A stretch of DNA of 64,000 bases from an uncultured Prevotella sp. GTDB lineage: Bacteria > Bacteroidota > Bacteroidia > Bacteroidales > Bacteroidaceae. The DNA lies in NCBI GenBank assembly GCA_934254985.1, contig CAKQMS010000004.1:62001-126000 (forward strand). The letters run 5' to 3'. The notes beneath the pieces are model-generated. The model saw only the letters and a program-made list of their open reading frames with translations. It searched no databases and was not told the origin of the DNA. Made by a program: the position numbers and the translations under genes. Below are positions 38,138-46,967 of this stretch, piece after piece. Positions within the stretch are counted from its first letter, which is position 1. Every line of letters starts with the position of its first letter.

Positions 38138-39478
38138 ATGGACATATTTAGAATAAGGAAAAACGAGATTGCTGTATTCATAATTGGGTTTATAATCCTC
38201 GCTCTACTCAACATTATGATGCTTGGCTACAACCACGACCTCTTCACTCGTGGTGGCAACATAGGCTTCTGGAGCATCTTCTATGACCATTTCATCGTCT
38301 CGGGCTACGACTCCTTCGTATATCTGTCGCTATCCAGATGGAAGATATACTACACCCTGTCGCGCCATCCTCTTATTGCGGCCATGCTCTATCCTCTTGC
38401 CTTGATCAATGGGTGGCTTATGGACCTCACAGGCGTCAACTGCGCCATCTATATCATAGCCGCCCTATATTGTCTCTTGGGCACCTACTCTTTCCTCTTC
38501 ACCTATCGCATCATGCGCAAAGTGATAGGCATCTGTGTGCTCGACTCCATGCTCTGCACCCTTTTCTTTTTCTCTTTAGGCCATGTGATGACGGCAACCT
38601 TCGTGCCCGACCATTTCGCCATATCGCTATTCCTTATCACCCTCACCGCCTATATCGCTGGCACATACATGAAGCGCCAAAGCCTAATGCCAACATGGCT
38701 CACAGCCCTATTGGCTACTATCACTTGCGGAGTAACGCTCACCAACGTTGCCAAGACATGGCTCGCTGCACTATGGACAAACGGTCGCCACTTCTGGCAT
38801 CTGAAGTCGCTATTGCTAACCACAATCCTGCCATTAATGATAATAGCAGGCGGATATTTCCTGCAATACGAATACCTGGCTAAGCCCGACAATCTGGTAC
38901 AGCAACACAACATAGAGAAAAAGCTAAAGAATGACGCCAAGTTCGCAAAACAATACTACGAACATAAGAAATGGATGGAAAATCGTCGGTCGTTCAATAA
39001 TACCGACAACACTATCTTGCAATGGATAGACACCAAGACCAACCGTATAGCCACCATCACCGAAAACCTCTTTGGCGAATCTTTCCAACTACACCAAGAC
39101 TACTTGTTAGAAGACACCAACAAGTCGCGTCCTGTGATAGTAACCTATCGCCATTGGTACAACTATCTGATAGAAGCCATCATCGTGGCATTGTTCATAG
39201 GTGGCATCATCATTGGCAGAAAGAATAAGTTCTGTCTTATGATACTCTCATGGTTTGCTGTCGACATGACCATGCATATCATCCTTGGCTTCGCTCTCAC
39301 CGAAGTCTACATCATGACAGCCCATTGGGCATTAGCCCTCCCTGTAGCCATAGCTTCGCTGTTGTCCGCATACAAAGGAAAACAGCGAATAGCACTCCGC
39401 TTAGTGCTATTCGCTGTCACCCTATGGCTCTTAGCCTGGAACATTCCTCTCGCCATCGAGAAAGTGTGGAATGTTTAA
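38138..39478 (+). CDS. Polytopic membrane protein (DUF6080-like)
   Basis: 446 residues from the ATG at 38138, with about ten hydrophobic segments, so an inner-membrane protein. The layout is an N-terminal helix, an external loop (about YNHDLFTRGGNIGFWSIFYDHF), a membrane block, a polar stretch around KPDNLVQQHNIEKKLKNDAKF and four C-terminal helices. This resembles GT-C-like or mannosyltransferase-type membrane proteins. I associate it with DUF6080 of Bacteroidales, without certainty. Its TAA overlaps the convergent stop of the deaminase gene. Confidence 0.7.
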   Translation: MDIFRIRKNEIAVFIIGFIILALLNIMMLGYNHDLFTRGGNIGFWSIFYDHFIVSGYDSFVYLSLSRWKIYYTLSRHPLIAAMLYPLALINGWLMDLTGVNCAIYIIAALYCLLGTYSFLFTYRIMRKVIGICVLDSMLCTLFFFSLGHVMTATFVPDHFAISLFLITLTAYIAGTYMKRQSLMPTWLTALLATITCGVTLTNVAKTWLAALWTNGRHFWHLKSLLLTTILPLMIIAGGYFLQYEYLAKPDNLVQQHNIEKKLKNDAKFAKQYYEHKKWMENRRSFNNTDNTILQWIDTKTNRIATITENLFGESFQLHQDYLLEDTNKSRPVIVTYRHWYNYLIEAIIVALFIGGIIIGRKNKFCLMILSWFAVDMTMHIILGFALTEVYIMTAHWALALPVAIASLLSAYKGKQRIALRLVLFAVTLWLLAWNIPLAIEKVWNV

Positions 39479-39945
39479 TACTCCGTTTTATCCGTCGACT
39501 GCGCCCACATTTCGAAAGCCTTCTTAGCCTCTTCTGGCAACAAGAGTTCCATCTTCTTGTGGCGATCTTCGTTCTTCAGTTCCAGCTCCTGGTATATAAA
39601 GTCATCATCAAAACCTATTGCCGCAGCATCCTTACGGTCGTTAGCATAATAGATTTTGTCGAGATGCGCCCAGTAGATAGCACCCAAGCACATAGGACAT
39701 GGTTCACACGAAGTATAGATATCATATCCAGCCAAGTCGAAAGTACCCAACTTAGCAGTAGCCTTGCGAATGCAGTTTACCTCAGCATGCGCTGTAGGAT
39801 CGTGGTCGATAGTCACCGAGTTAGAAGCCTCCGCAATAATCTCACCATCCTTAGATGCGATGACAGCGCCAAAAGGACCACCACCATTACGAACACTATT
39901 CTCGCTCACCGCAATAGCTCGGCGCATTAATTCTTCTTTTTCCAT
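39475..39945 (-). CDS. guaD: Guanine deaminase (cytidine-deaminase-like fold)
   Basis: Converts guanine to xanthine in purine salvage. 156 residues with the zinc site PTAHAEVNCIR (His and catalytic Glu) and CEPCPMCLGAIYWA (two Cys). The total length, the RNGGGPFGAVIASKDG opening, the GFDDDFIYQELEL stretch and the C-terminal Tyr closely follow Bacillus subtilis GuaD as I remember it, which distinguishes it from tRNA adenosine deaminase TadA. It overlaps the clpA stop by 19 bases and is the last gene of the clpS-clpA-guaD transcript. Confidence 0.85.
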   Translation of the reverse strand: MEKEELMRRAIAVSENSVRNGGGPFGAVIASKDGEIIAEASNSVTIDHDPTAHAEVNCIRKATAKLGTFDLAGYDIYTSCEPCPMCLGAIYWAHLDKIYYANDRKDAAAIGFDDDFIYQELELKNEDRHKKMELLLPEEAKKAFEMWAQSTDKTEY

Positions 39946-42212
39946 AATTCTAATTCGTTATTATCATTAATTACTATTTTTGCATTACCACCCTTCTTTA
40001 GGCTACCAAACAAAATCTCGTGCATAAGTAGCGGCTTCAGATAGCGAGCTATCACACGGTCCATCTCTCTTGCACCATATTCCGTGGTGAATCCCTTTGC
40101 CAACAGCCACTCCTCAGCCTTGCCTTCTATGTCGATAGTAACATTCTTGGCTGCCAACTTCTGCTGCAACTGCGCCAACTTCTTGTGCAATATGCGTGTT
40201 GCCATATCGTGGCTCATATCGTGGAACACCACCGTAGCCGAGAGACGATTGATAAACTCTGGCTTAAACGATTTCTTCACCTGCTTCATCATAGCCTCGC
40301 CCTTCGACACACCACCAAGGAAACCGACACTTGCCTGCGACGCATATTGCGCACCAGCATTCGAGGTCATTATGATGACTACATTATGGAAGTCGGCCTG
40401 ACGACCGCGGTTGTCGGTGAGTTTGGCATAGTCCATCACCTGCAACAAGATATTGTAGATATCCGAGTGAGCCTTCTCTATCTCGTCAAACAGCAACACA
40501 CAGTTTGGCTTTTTGCGTATCGCATCCGTCAATAGTCCACCATCCTCATATCCCACATATCCTGCAGGCGAACCGATGAGCTTTGCCACGGCATGCTTCT
40601 CGGCATATTCACTCATATCAAAACGCACAAGCTCCACACCAAGTTCATCAGCCAACGAGCGTGCAACCTCTGTCTTGCCCACACCAGTAGGACCAACAAA
40701 GAGCAACGATGCCAATGGCTTGTCGCTATCTATAAGCCCAGCCTTCGACATCTGCACAGCCTCTACCACCTGACCTACAGCCTCATCCTGTCCAAACACC
40801 CTACTAAGCATTCGTGCCTTGAGCGTTGCCAACAGCGAGTTGTCCTCGGTCTTCATAGCCTCAGCATCAATCTTGCATAACTTCGACATCACCATGTTCA
40901 CTATCGCCTTATCCAGATATTGCGCCTGCCTATTCTTAGGATGCAACTCCAGATAAGCACCAGCCTCATCAATGATATCTATTGCCTTGTCAGGGAACCT
41001 GCGGTCAGGGATATGCTGCGCACAAGCCCTCACGGCATAATCAATGATATCATTCTTTATCACAATACCATGATATTTCTCGTAGCCCTGCTTCAATCCC
41101 AGCATAATCTTTATCGTGTCCTCCACCGAAGGTTCTGCGATATCCACCTGCTGAAATCTGCGTGTTATGCCCACGCTGCCAGCCATATGCTTATTGTATT
41201 CCTCGTAAGTGGTAGTACCGATAAATCTTATGTCGCCACCCTCAAGATAAGGCTTCAGCATATTCGATGCATCCAGCGAACCGTCAGAGATTTTACCGGC
41301 ACCCATTATCGAGTGAATCTCATCTATATATATTATGGTGTTGCCCTCCTTGCGAGCACCCTCCAACACCAACTTCAGTTTCTTTTCAAACTCTCCACGA
41401 TATTGAGTGCCTGCAATCATCGAGCCCATATCCATCATATACACCTTGCATCCGCAGAGCCTCTTCGGACATTCGCCCTTCATCATTCGCTCCACCAAGC
41501 CATATACGATAGCCGTTTTGCCCACACCAGGCTCACCAATAAGTATCGGATTGTTCTTATCACGCCTACATAATATCTGCATTATGCGATCCAGTTCTTC
41601 TGTGCGACCGATAAGTGGATTATGCTTCCCCACCTCCTCGTTCACATTCGTCACCAAACTGCGCCACGACATAGGTTGCGCCATCTCGTCATCGTCATCA
41701 ACAGCGTAATCGTCCATATCGTCAACATCAAAAGGCTCGTCAATGCCTTCATCATCCTCCTCGTCATCGCTCTTATTCTCTACCGAAGGAATCAGCGACA
41801 TAAACATATTCTCATCGTCTATCTGACTATGTAGCAGATAAGCCGCCATCGACTCCGGCAAATCGAGCAACGCCCTGATAGCATGATGGCGTGCCACTTC
41901 CTCCTTGCCACACGACAATGCCATACGATAAGCAGTATCGAGCATATTTACATATTGTACAGAACGAAAAGGCAAAGCAAACTCTTCGATAGCCTTATTA
42001 TCCAAGCCACCGATATAACTATCCAACTCTTTCTTCAGTTTAAAGTCGTCGCCACCACACATCATCAATGGAAAAGTAAGATATCCCTGGTCTATAAGCG
42101 ACAATAGAAGATGTTCGGGTGTAATAAACATATTGCCCATCTTCTTGCCCAATTCTATAGCTCCCGTATCAGCCCTATCCATTTGGAAAGTCATCTTGGG
42201 TATATTGTCCAT
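39927..42212 (-). CDS. clpA: ATP-dependent Clp protease ATPase subunit ClpA
   Basis: Hsp100 unfoldase that feeds substrates to ClpP. 761 residues: Clp N-domain repeat (about 1-145), acidic linker (DEEDDEGIDEPFDVDD), AAA domain 1 with GEPGVGKTAIVYGL and IYIDEIHSIMGAG, and AAA domain 2 with GPTGVGKTEVARSL and LLFDEIEKAHSDI. The VGFLGG loop after the domain-2 sensor region is in the position of the IGL/IGF ClpP-docking loop. clpS lies 6 bases upstream, which supports ClpA over ClpC or ClpB. Confidence 0.93.
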   Translation of the reverse strand: MDNIPKMTFQMDRADTGAIELGKKMGNMFITPEHLLLSLIDQGYLTFPLMMCGGDDFKLKKELDSYIGGLDNKAIEEFALPFRSVQYVNMLDTAYRMALSCGKEEVARHHAIRALLDLPESMAAYLLHSQIDDENMFMSLIPSVENKSDDEEDDEGIDEPFDVDDMDDYAVDDDDEMAQPMSWRSLVTNVNEEVGKHNPLIGRTEELDRIMQILCRRDKNNPILIGEPGVGKTAIVYGLVERMMKGECPKRLCGCKVYMMDMGSMIAGTQYRGEFEKKLKLVLEGARKEGNTIIYIDEIHSIMGAGKISDGSLDASNMLKPYLEGGDIRFIGTTTYEEYNKHMAGSVGITRRFQQVDIAEPSVEDTIKIMLGLKQGYEKYHGIVIKNDIIDYAVRACAQHIPDRRFPDKAIDIIDEAGAYLELHPKNRQAQYLDKAIVNMVMSKLCKIDAEAMKTEDNSLLATLKARMLSRVFGQDEAVGQVVEAVQMSKAGLIDSDKPLASLLFVGPTGVGKTEVARSLADELGVELVRFDMSEYAEKHAVAKLIGSPAGYVGYEDGGLLTDAIRKKPNCVLLFDEIEKAHSDIYNILLQVMDYAKLTDNRGRQADFHNVVIIMTSNAGAQYASQASVGFLGGVSKGEAMMKQVKKSFKPEFINRLSATVVFHDMSHDMATRILHKKLAQLQQKLAAKNVTIDIEGKAEEWLLAKGFTTEYGAREMDRVIARYLKPLLMHEILFGSLKKGGNAKIVINDNNELELWKKKN

Positions 42213-42218
42213 AAGCAG

Positions 42219-42521
42219 TTATTCCTCTTCAACTTCAAATTTTAACGGAAACTTATTCATTCTTGCCATGTGTGTAGCCACAGAAGCCTTCGACATAGCG
42301 AGGTCGTAGCCGTAAGTTCCAGCCACCGCCTTACCCTCGTTATGCACACTCAGCATCAGCGCTTTAGCCTCTTCAAAGCTCTTACCGAATATCTTCATAA
42401 GCACCTCCACCACAAAATCCATCGTGGTGAAATCATCATTAAATATAATGACGTTATAGTGCTTCGGCTCGTCATATCCAGTCCGCGCCCGTTCCCTTAT
42501 AGCAGATTTTTCTTTACTCAT
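42219..42521 (-). CDS. clpS: ClpS adaptor protein
   Basis: N-end-rule adaptor that delivers substrates to ClpA. About 100 residues from the ATG at 42521. The core has YNVIIFNDDFTTMDFVVEVL, with the NDD substrate-pocket residues, then SVHNEGKAVAGTYGYDLAMSKA with the conserved His. The longer frame from 42590 adds 23 unlikely residues and crosses a TATATTTG box at 42527-42534. It is directly upstream of clpA. Confidence 0.92.
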   Translation of the reverse strand: MSKEKSAIRERARTGYDEPKHYNVIIFNDDFTTMDFVVEVLMKIFGKSFEEAKALMLSVHNEGKAVAGTYGYDLAMSKASVATHMARMNKFPLKFEVEEE

Positions 42522-42619
42522 ATTGGCAAATATAGCAAAAAGATTGCAAACTCCATCACTTTCTCCCACTTTTTTGCATCCTCGCCCCACATTCTAATCA
42601 CCACATCCACATTAAACAA

Positions 42620-42695
42620 CAAAAAAAGAACACAAATCTCACAAATCCACCGAATATATTTCAATTCGCGCGATTTGAAAGATTCGTGTTCCCTT
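42620..42695. repeat. About 70-bp palindromic element, copy 2
   Basis: It shares AAAAAAAGAACAC, CGAATATATTTCAATTCG and GATTCGTGTTCCCT with the copy at 34031-34101. Arms AATCTCACAAATC and GATTTGAAAGATT can pair. It lies between clpS and the HIT gene. Confidence 0.8.
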
Positions 42696-42785
42696 ATCTC
42701 AAGCAACAGAGCCGAGTTAGGCTCCTTCCGTGTCCTCTGTGCTATCCGTGTGCGCAGCCTCACGCAAAGCCTGACTCTTCGTTTT

Positions 42786-43178
42786 TTACTTAAATTCTTT
42801 AAGGATTTTCTCCGCTATTTCCTTCATTTCGTCAGCCTCAAGCTGCAGATGCTCCTTACGGAAGTCAACATCAGCCTCGCTCTGCATAGGAATGAGGTGA
42901 ATATGAGCATGCGGAACCTCCAAGCCCAGCACCACCTGCGCCACCTTCTTGCAAGGGAAAGCAGCCTTGATAGCCTTAGCCACACGCTTTGCGAACACCT
43001 GAAACTCAGCGATGTCCTCATCCTCCATATCGAAGATATAGTCCACCTCCTTCTTAGGAATCACCAATGTATGTCCTTTAGCCAAAGGACTGATGTCGAG
43101 GAAAGCATAAAACTTCTCATTCTCGGCACACTTGTAGCTTGGTATTTCGCCAGCCACGATTTTTGAGAAAATAGTCAT
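42786..43178 (-). CDS. HIT family protein
   Basis: Histidine-triad nucleotide hydrolase of 130 residues (Hint-like). The opening MTIFSKIVAGEIPSYK and AFLDISPLAKGHTLVIPKKE are typical, and the triad motif is HAHIHLIPM. It probably hydrolyses nucleotide phosphoramidates; the physiological substrate is unknown. It is cotranscribed with greA, which ends 33 bases upstream. Confidence 0.93.
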   Translation of the reverse strand: MTIFSKIVAGEIPSYKCAENEKFYAFLDISPLAKGHTLVIPKKEVDYIFDMEDEDIAEFQVFAKRVAKAIKAAFPCKKVAQVVLGLEVPHAHIHLIPMQSEADVDFRKEHLQLEADEMKEIAEKILKEFK

Positions 43179-43211
43179 AATAGTATATCTTTTAAGAATC
43201 CACTATATAGT

Positions 43212-43679
43212 TTACGCAATCGAAATCTTGTCGATGCGTAGTTTTATGGTACCACGAGGAATCTTTATCTCCACCTCGTCGCCCACCTTTTTGTTGAGCA
43301 ATCCCTGTGCGATAGGAGTATGAATAGAAATTTTGCCTTCGCGGAGGTTAGCCTCGCTCTCGCTCACGATAGTGTACGACATCTTCGACTGGTTAGCGAG
43401 ATTTGTCATCTCCACCTTCGACATAATCTGTACAGCATCAGTGCTCAGACGTGATAAGTCAACGATCTTAGCCTCCGCAATAGCGAGTTTCATCTTGTTG
43501 ATTTTATCTTCGAGATGAGCCTGAGCCTCTCTGGCTGCATCATATTCTGCATTTTCACTCAGGTCACCCTTGTCGCGAGCCTCTGCTATAGCTGCAGAAG
43601 CCTTAGGGCGCTCCACAGATTCGAGCTGCTGTAGCTCTGCTACGAGCTTGTCGTAGCCTTCTTGTGACATGTAAGCCAT
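43212..43679 (-). CDS. greA: Transcription elongation factor GreA
   Basis: Rescues backtracked RNA polymerase by stimulating transcript cleavage. 155 residues: N-terminal coiled coil (about 1-75) with the tip acidic residues in DLSENAEYDAAREAQ, and a C-terminal FKBP-like domain ending SIHTPIAQGLLNKKVGDEVEIKIPRGTIKLRI. The only good promoter upstream (43838-43869) is separated from the gene by an intrinsic terminator, which suggests attenuation. Confidence 0.95.
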   Translation of the reverse strand: MAYMSQEGYDKLVAELQQLESVERPKASAAIAEARDKGDLSENAEYDAAREAQAHLEDKINKMKLAIAEAKIVDLSRLSTDAVQIMSKVEMTNLANQSKMSYTIVSESEANLREGKISIHTPIAQGLLNKKVGDEVEIKIPRGTIKLRIDKISIA

Positions 43680-43764
43680 AATTAAAAATGTTTTTTACTT
43701 AGGTTATATATATATTAATAATGTGTAATCTTCCTTATCTCCTTTCATCCTCATCGAGTGGTGT

Positions 43765-43806
43765 AAAAAAAACGAGAATTCCGACATCACGTCAATGTCG
43801 GAATTC
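43765..43806 (-). terminator. Intrinsic terminator inside the greA leader
   Basis: On the minus strand, GAATTCCGACAT pairs with ATGTCGGAATTC (12 bp, loop of 7), and eight T follow at 43772-43765. It lies about 25 bases after the predicted transcription start and 86 bases before the greA ATG. It may give a short RNA of about 65 nt and limited read-through into greA. Confidence 0.85.
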
Positions 43807-43837
43807 CGTCTCCTGTTATACTCGTATGAATCTTTGG

Positions 43838-43869
43838 CAAAGTTAAGCAATTAAATTGATACTGCCAAA
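43838..43869 (-). promoter_or_regulatory. Full Bacteroidetes promoter upstream of the greA leader
   Basis: Minus strand TTTG (43869-43866), 20 bases, TAACTTTG (43845-43838). Transcription is predicted from about 43832. Confidence 0.78.
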
Positions 43870-43912
43870 CTTTCCTTCATTTAAAAACTTTTTCCTCGCT
43901 TTTTCCTCCTCC

Positions 43913-43936
43913 TTCACTCTTCGTTCTTCACGCTTC
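43913..43936. repeat. CTTC-type repeat word downstream of manC
   Basis: TTCACTCTTCGTTCTTCACG belongs to the same family as 8260-8309 and the 30-bp GTGAAG elements. The surrounding 43.86-44.04 kb gap holds no gene. Confidence 0.65.
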
Positions 43937-43985
43937 TGTTGGCTTTCCCTACGGCCGCCGATTTTCAATTCTTCACTCAAGCAAC

Positions 43986-44006
43986 GGTTTATGTTTAAAA
44001 GACCAT
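43986..44006 (+). repeat. 21-bp inverted repeat, left arm
   Basis: Identical to the reverse complement of 45569-45589. The two arms flank manC and tRNA-Leu, and each is embedded in TTTAATG/CATTAAA-rich sequence. Confidence 0.75.
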
Positions 44007-44035
44007 TAAACACAAAACATTAAACACTAAACATT

Positions 44036-44065
44036 AAAAATTCGTGTTCGTCTCCCTTACACGAA
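44036..44065 (-). terminator. Terminator of manC
   Basis: On the minus strand TTCGTGT (44065-44059) pairs with ACACGAA (44047-44041) and five T follow. One arm overlaps the manC stop codon. Confidence 0.65.
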
Positions 44066-45148
44066 CTTTTCGCCTCTCTTTATTTGCACTTCATTCACGA
44101 ACTTCCTTACCAGCGCCGACGAGTCCTCCTTCTTGCATATCAACAGCACGTTGTCCTCCTCAGCCACGATATAGCCATCAAGACCATTTATCACAGCCAA
44201 CTTACCCTTAGGCAACTTCACCACATTACCCTTGGCATCATCCAATACCACATCACTGTCAATGATCACGTTGTCGTCCTCACTCTTCTGCATAGCCTCA
44301 TAGATGCTATGCCATGTGCCGAGATCAGCCCAACCGAAGTCGCACTTCATCATACACACATTCTCCGACTTCTCCAATATAGCCTCATCAATAGAAAGGT
44401 TAGGATACGAAGGGAAATTCTCCATCACATACCTTCTCTCAGCCTCAAGACTATTCACATCCTCAGTCTTATCGAAGTTGCGCAACACCGGAGGCAAGAA
44501 CTTCACGAAACATTCACGCAGATAGTTCACGTTGCCCAAGAACAGTCCAGTGTTCCAATAAAACTCGCCACTCTCCATAAACATCTTTGCGAAATCCCTG
44601 TCAGGCTTCTCAGTAAACGACTTCACCTTATAGAAGTTATCCTCCACCCCATCGCCAAGCTGAATATAACCATAACCAGGCTCAGGACGCGTAGGCTTCA
44701 CACCCATCGTAAGCAATCTCTTGTTACCCTCAACAAACTTCAATCCCTCCAACACATTACGTTTGAAAGCCTCCTCATTAAACACAATCTGATCAGAAGG
44801 CGTAGCTATCAAACAACCATTAGGATTAAGAAGAGATATTCTGTGGTTAGCCCACGACAAACTAGGCGCCGTATTACGGTAAATAGGTTCAGCCAAAATC
44901 TGATCCTCACTAAGCTCAGGCAGCTGCTCACGCACCAAGTCCCGATAATTTAAATATGTAGAAACATAAATATTCTCCTTTGGTACTATATCGAGAAACC
45001 TCTCATACGTCTGCTGCAACTGAGTTTTTCCAGTACCGAAGAAGTCCAAAAACTGTTTTGGCTTGCTTTCACGACTGCAAGGCCAGAGTCTTCTGCCCTT
45101 ACCACCAGCAAGTATCACGCAATAATAATTCTTATTTTCTGTAGCCAT
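44057..45148 (-). CDS. manC: Mannose-1-phosphate guanylyltransferase
   Basis: Makes GDP-mannose for surface glycans. 363 residues with the nucleotidyl-transferase signature AGGKGRRLWPCSRESKPKQFLDF, the FTEKP sugar-1-phosphate motif, YWNTGLFLGN and DFGWADLGTWHSIYE. It lacks the C-terminal phosphomannose isomerase domain of longer type II enzymes, so only the transferase is expected. It is a single-gene unit. GDP-mannose would feed the glycosyltransferases in the window, though this link is inferred. Confidence 0.93.
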   Translation of the reverse strand: MATENKNYYCVILAGGKGRRLWPCSRESKPKQFLDFFGTGKTQLQQTYERFLDIVPKENIYVSTYLNYRDLVREQLPELSEDQILAEPIYRNTAPSLSWANHRISLLNPNGCLIATPSDQIVFNEEAFKRNVLEGLKFVEGNKRLLTMGVKPTRPEPGYGYIQLGDGVEDNFYKVKSFTEKPDRDFAKMFMESGEFYWNTGLFLGNVNYLRECFVKFLPPVLRNFDKTEDVNSLEAERRYVMENFPSYPNLSIDEAILEKSENVCMMKCDFGWADLGTWHSIYEAMQKSEDDNVIIDSDVVLDDAKGNVVKLPKGKLAVINGLDGYIVAEEDNVLLICKKEDSSALVRKFVNEVQIKRGEKFV

Positions 45149-45331
45149 AGTTGGTTAAGTTTAGTTTTTCAAGTTTCACTCATCAATCTTAATACCCCAC
45201 ATTTCTGTGGCATAAGGTCATTATCAACCTTAAATTCACTAATTAGAGCCCATAAAGTCCCTAATTTCGCATACGAAAGTACACATTTATCACGAAACAG
45301 CCAAGACTTTTGTATTTTTTTAGCTGAAAAC

Positions 45332-45362
45332 TTTGTTTATTCAGAAAAAATATATACCTTTG
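45332..45362 (+). promoter_or_regulatory. Full promoter of tRNA-Leu
   Basis: TTTG (45332-45335), 19 bases, TACCTTTG (45355-45362), 13 bases before the mature tRNA 5' end. Confidence 0.82.
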
Positions 45363-45375
45363 CACTCGCAATTAA

Positions 45376-45457
45376 GCCCAGATGGCGGAATCGGTAGACG
45401 CGCTGGTCTCAAACACCAGTGGGGCAACCCGTGCCGGTTCGACCCCGGCTCTGGGTA
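45376..45457 (+). tRNA. tRNA-Leu, anticodon CAA
   Basis: Acceptor arms GCCCAGA and TCTGGGT pair (with a G-U at the end), followed by discriminator A. The anticodon arm CTGGT-CTCAAAC-ACCAG reads CAA. A long variable arm (GGGGCAACCC) marks a class II tRNA, and the T arm GCCGG-TTCGACC-CCGGC is perfect. CCA is not encoded. Confidence 0.97.
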
Positions 45458-45462
45458 CTTAA

Positions 45463-45505
45463 AAGCGGTTAAGAGTTCTTCAACTCTTAACCGCTTCTTT
45501 TTTTA
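45463..45505 (+). terminator. Terminator after tRNA-Leu
   Basis: A perfect 15-bp stem (45463-45477 with 45482-45496) has a 4-base loop, followed by C and seven or more T. Confidence 0.93.
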
Positions 45506-45568
45506 TCCCCTTTTTGGATCATCCGACAAACATAGGGGATTATTTCATAGATAGTGTTTAATGTTTAG

Positions 45569-45589
45569 ATGGTCTTTTAAACATAAACC
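45569..45589 (-). repeat. 21-bp inverted repeat, right arm
   Basis: Reverse complement of 43986-44006. The surrounding stretch to 45607 repeats GTTTAATG/AAACACTA words. Confidence 0.75.
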
Positions 45590-45598
45590 TTATAAACA

Positions 45599-46744
45599 CT
45601 AAACACTACCCTGCCCCTTCCTCCAGAAGAAGTGCCACGTCCTGAATATCGGCTCACTCAGAGCCTCAGCAGGATAATACCTCACGAAATGCATATTCCT
45701 CCATATCTTCAAGAAATACTTCTTCGCCATACTCTGATGCGTAAACCCGCCATATTTGGTGAAGTGACGTCCAAAGTTGCCGCCCTCAAGAATCTCCGCC
45801 AGCAATAACTCCCCTCTCTTCTCATCCATCGGAGCTATCATCTTCTTCTCTGATAATCCCAATGCCACATGCAACACATACATCACAGCCCCAGCAAACT
45901 TCCACAAACCAAGATGCTTCAGTTCCCTTTGCAACGAAGTAACATTCGCCTTTCCTTCAGTCGCAGTACAATTCTTCACTCTTCCCTCTTCACTCTTCAC
46001 TAAAACATAGTAGTAGTCCACCATCTGCCTCATGCCTATCCCCTCATCAAAGAAGTGGTGATACAGATGACAAAGCTGATAAACCACGTTAAACGCCGTA
46101 GTAGGCACAGCAATCTCGCCAGCTCCATCAGGCAATTCAACCACATTCGAGCACTGCAAGTCAGCATTCCTTCTAAACCACTTCTGCAACCTCGCATTAT
46201 ATATAGGATTATTCATCACACAAGGCATGAAATGAAGTTCTACAGGCACACCATCCATCGTTGTCTCCAGATGCTGATACCTAATATCATCCTCCAGATC
46301 AAAGTTCCTTCTGCCATACTCCATTATCACCTCACGACTAGCATTCACCCATACATCCACATCCCCAGGATTACGCGAATAAGGATTCCCATACATCAGA
46401 GCATTCCCCTGCCCTTTCAGTATGCAACACCTAAGCCCATCCTCCTTCAACATCGAATAAAGCTTAGCAGCCACCCCATTCACATTCATGTTCAGCCTAC
46501 GAATCTGCTGCGCCTTAGCCATCCACGCCATCAGCACATCCCTCCCTATCGGATTCAGCCTCAACACCTCAGGATACTCCTTCCCCAGACGTTCGATGCC
46601 ATCAAAGCAAACACCCAGCATCGCCTGCTTAGACGCGAACTCATACAGCAGTCGCCAATCCATCCCAGCCACCACCTTGCTCATATCACCCTTTGCCCCC
46701 AGGCAATACTTCAGAAAATCAAAAATTATAGACGTATTAATCAT
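45599..46744 (-). CDS. Nucleotidyltransferase-fold protein (NTP_transf_5-like)
   Basis: 381 residues from the ATG at 46744; upstream alternatives to 46840 exist. The central ILKGQGNALMYGNPYSRNPGDVDVWV has the GD-x-D-x-W metal-binding pattern of the nucleotidyltransferase superfamily, and the VELHFMPCVMNNP segment fits the PF14907-like family often found in glycan loci. There is no signal peptide. Residues around VLVKSEEGRVKNCTATEGK are encoded by a copy of the 30-bp GTGAAG repeat (45971-46000) inserted in frame. The function is unknown. Confidence 0.78.
   Translation of the reverse strand: MINTSIIFDFLKYCLGAKGDMSKVVAGMDWRLLYEFASKQAMLGVCFDGIERLGKEYPEVLRLNPIGRDVLMAWMAKAQQIRRLNMNVNGVAAKLYSMLKEDGLRCCILKGQGNALMYGNPYSRNPGDVDVWVNASREVIMEYGRRNFDLEDDIRYQHLETTMDGVPVELHFMPCVMNNPIYNARLQKWFRRNADLQCSNVVELPDGAGEIAVPTTAFNVVYQLCHLYHHFFDEGIGMRQMVDYYYVLVKSEEGRVKNCTATEGKANVTSLQRELKHLGLWKFAGAVMYVLHVALGLSEKKMIAPMDEKRGELLLAEILEGGNFGRHFTKYGGFTHQSMAKKYFLKIWRNMHFVRYYPAEALSEPIFRTWHFFWRKGQGSV
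45971..46000 (-). repeat. 30-bp GTGAAG element inside a coding sequence
   Basis: It differs at two bases from the copies at 27841-27870 and 34141-34170. Translated in frame it adds VKSEEGRVKN to the host protein without breaking it. Confidence 0.85.
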
Positions 46745-46967
46745 TGTAGTTATATAAGGAAATATTCCTTCACTTCCAGAAAATTTCAGATAGTAAAAAG
46801 ATGGTAAGAGCAGACCCCTTACCATCATAACCATTGACATTTCTCTTTCGCAATAGCTACTAAAGAAACAGGTTTAAGCATCAACATTTTGATACTAAAT
46901 TGCATCCATACCATAGATAAAATCAAGTCGCATAAATGCGAATGGATGCCTCGGAGAAACACAGCTC

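Noticed and set aside
44084-44953. 289-codon plus-strand frame opposite manC
   Set aside because: ManC motifs on the minus strand are complete. The opposite frame is His/Leu/Ile-biased, as expected of a shadow.
45376-45457. tRNA-Leu as an integration site for the defence and glycan region
   Set aside because: No integrase and no repeated 3' tRNA fragment were found downstream in the window.
46055-46807. 250-codon plus-strand frame opposite the NTP_transf_5-like gene
   Set aside because: Composition dominated by His, Ile, Pro and Arg, with no domain; the minus frame carries the GDVDVWV motif.
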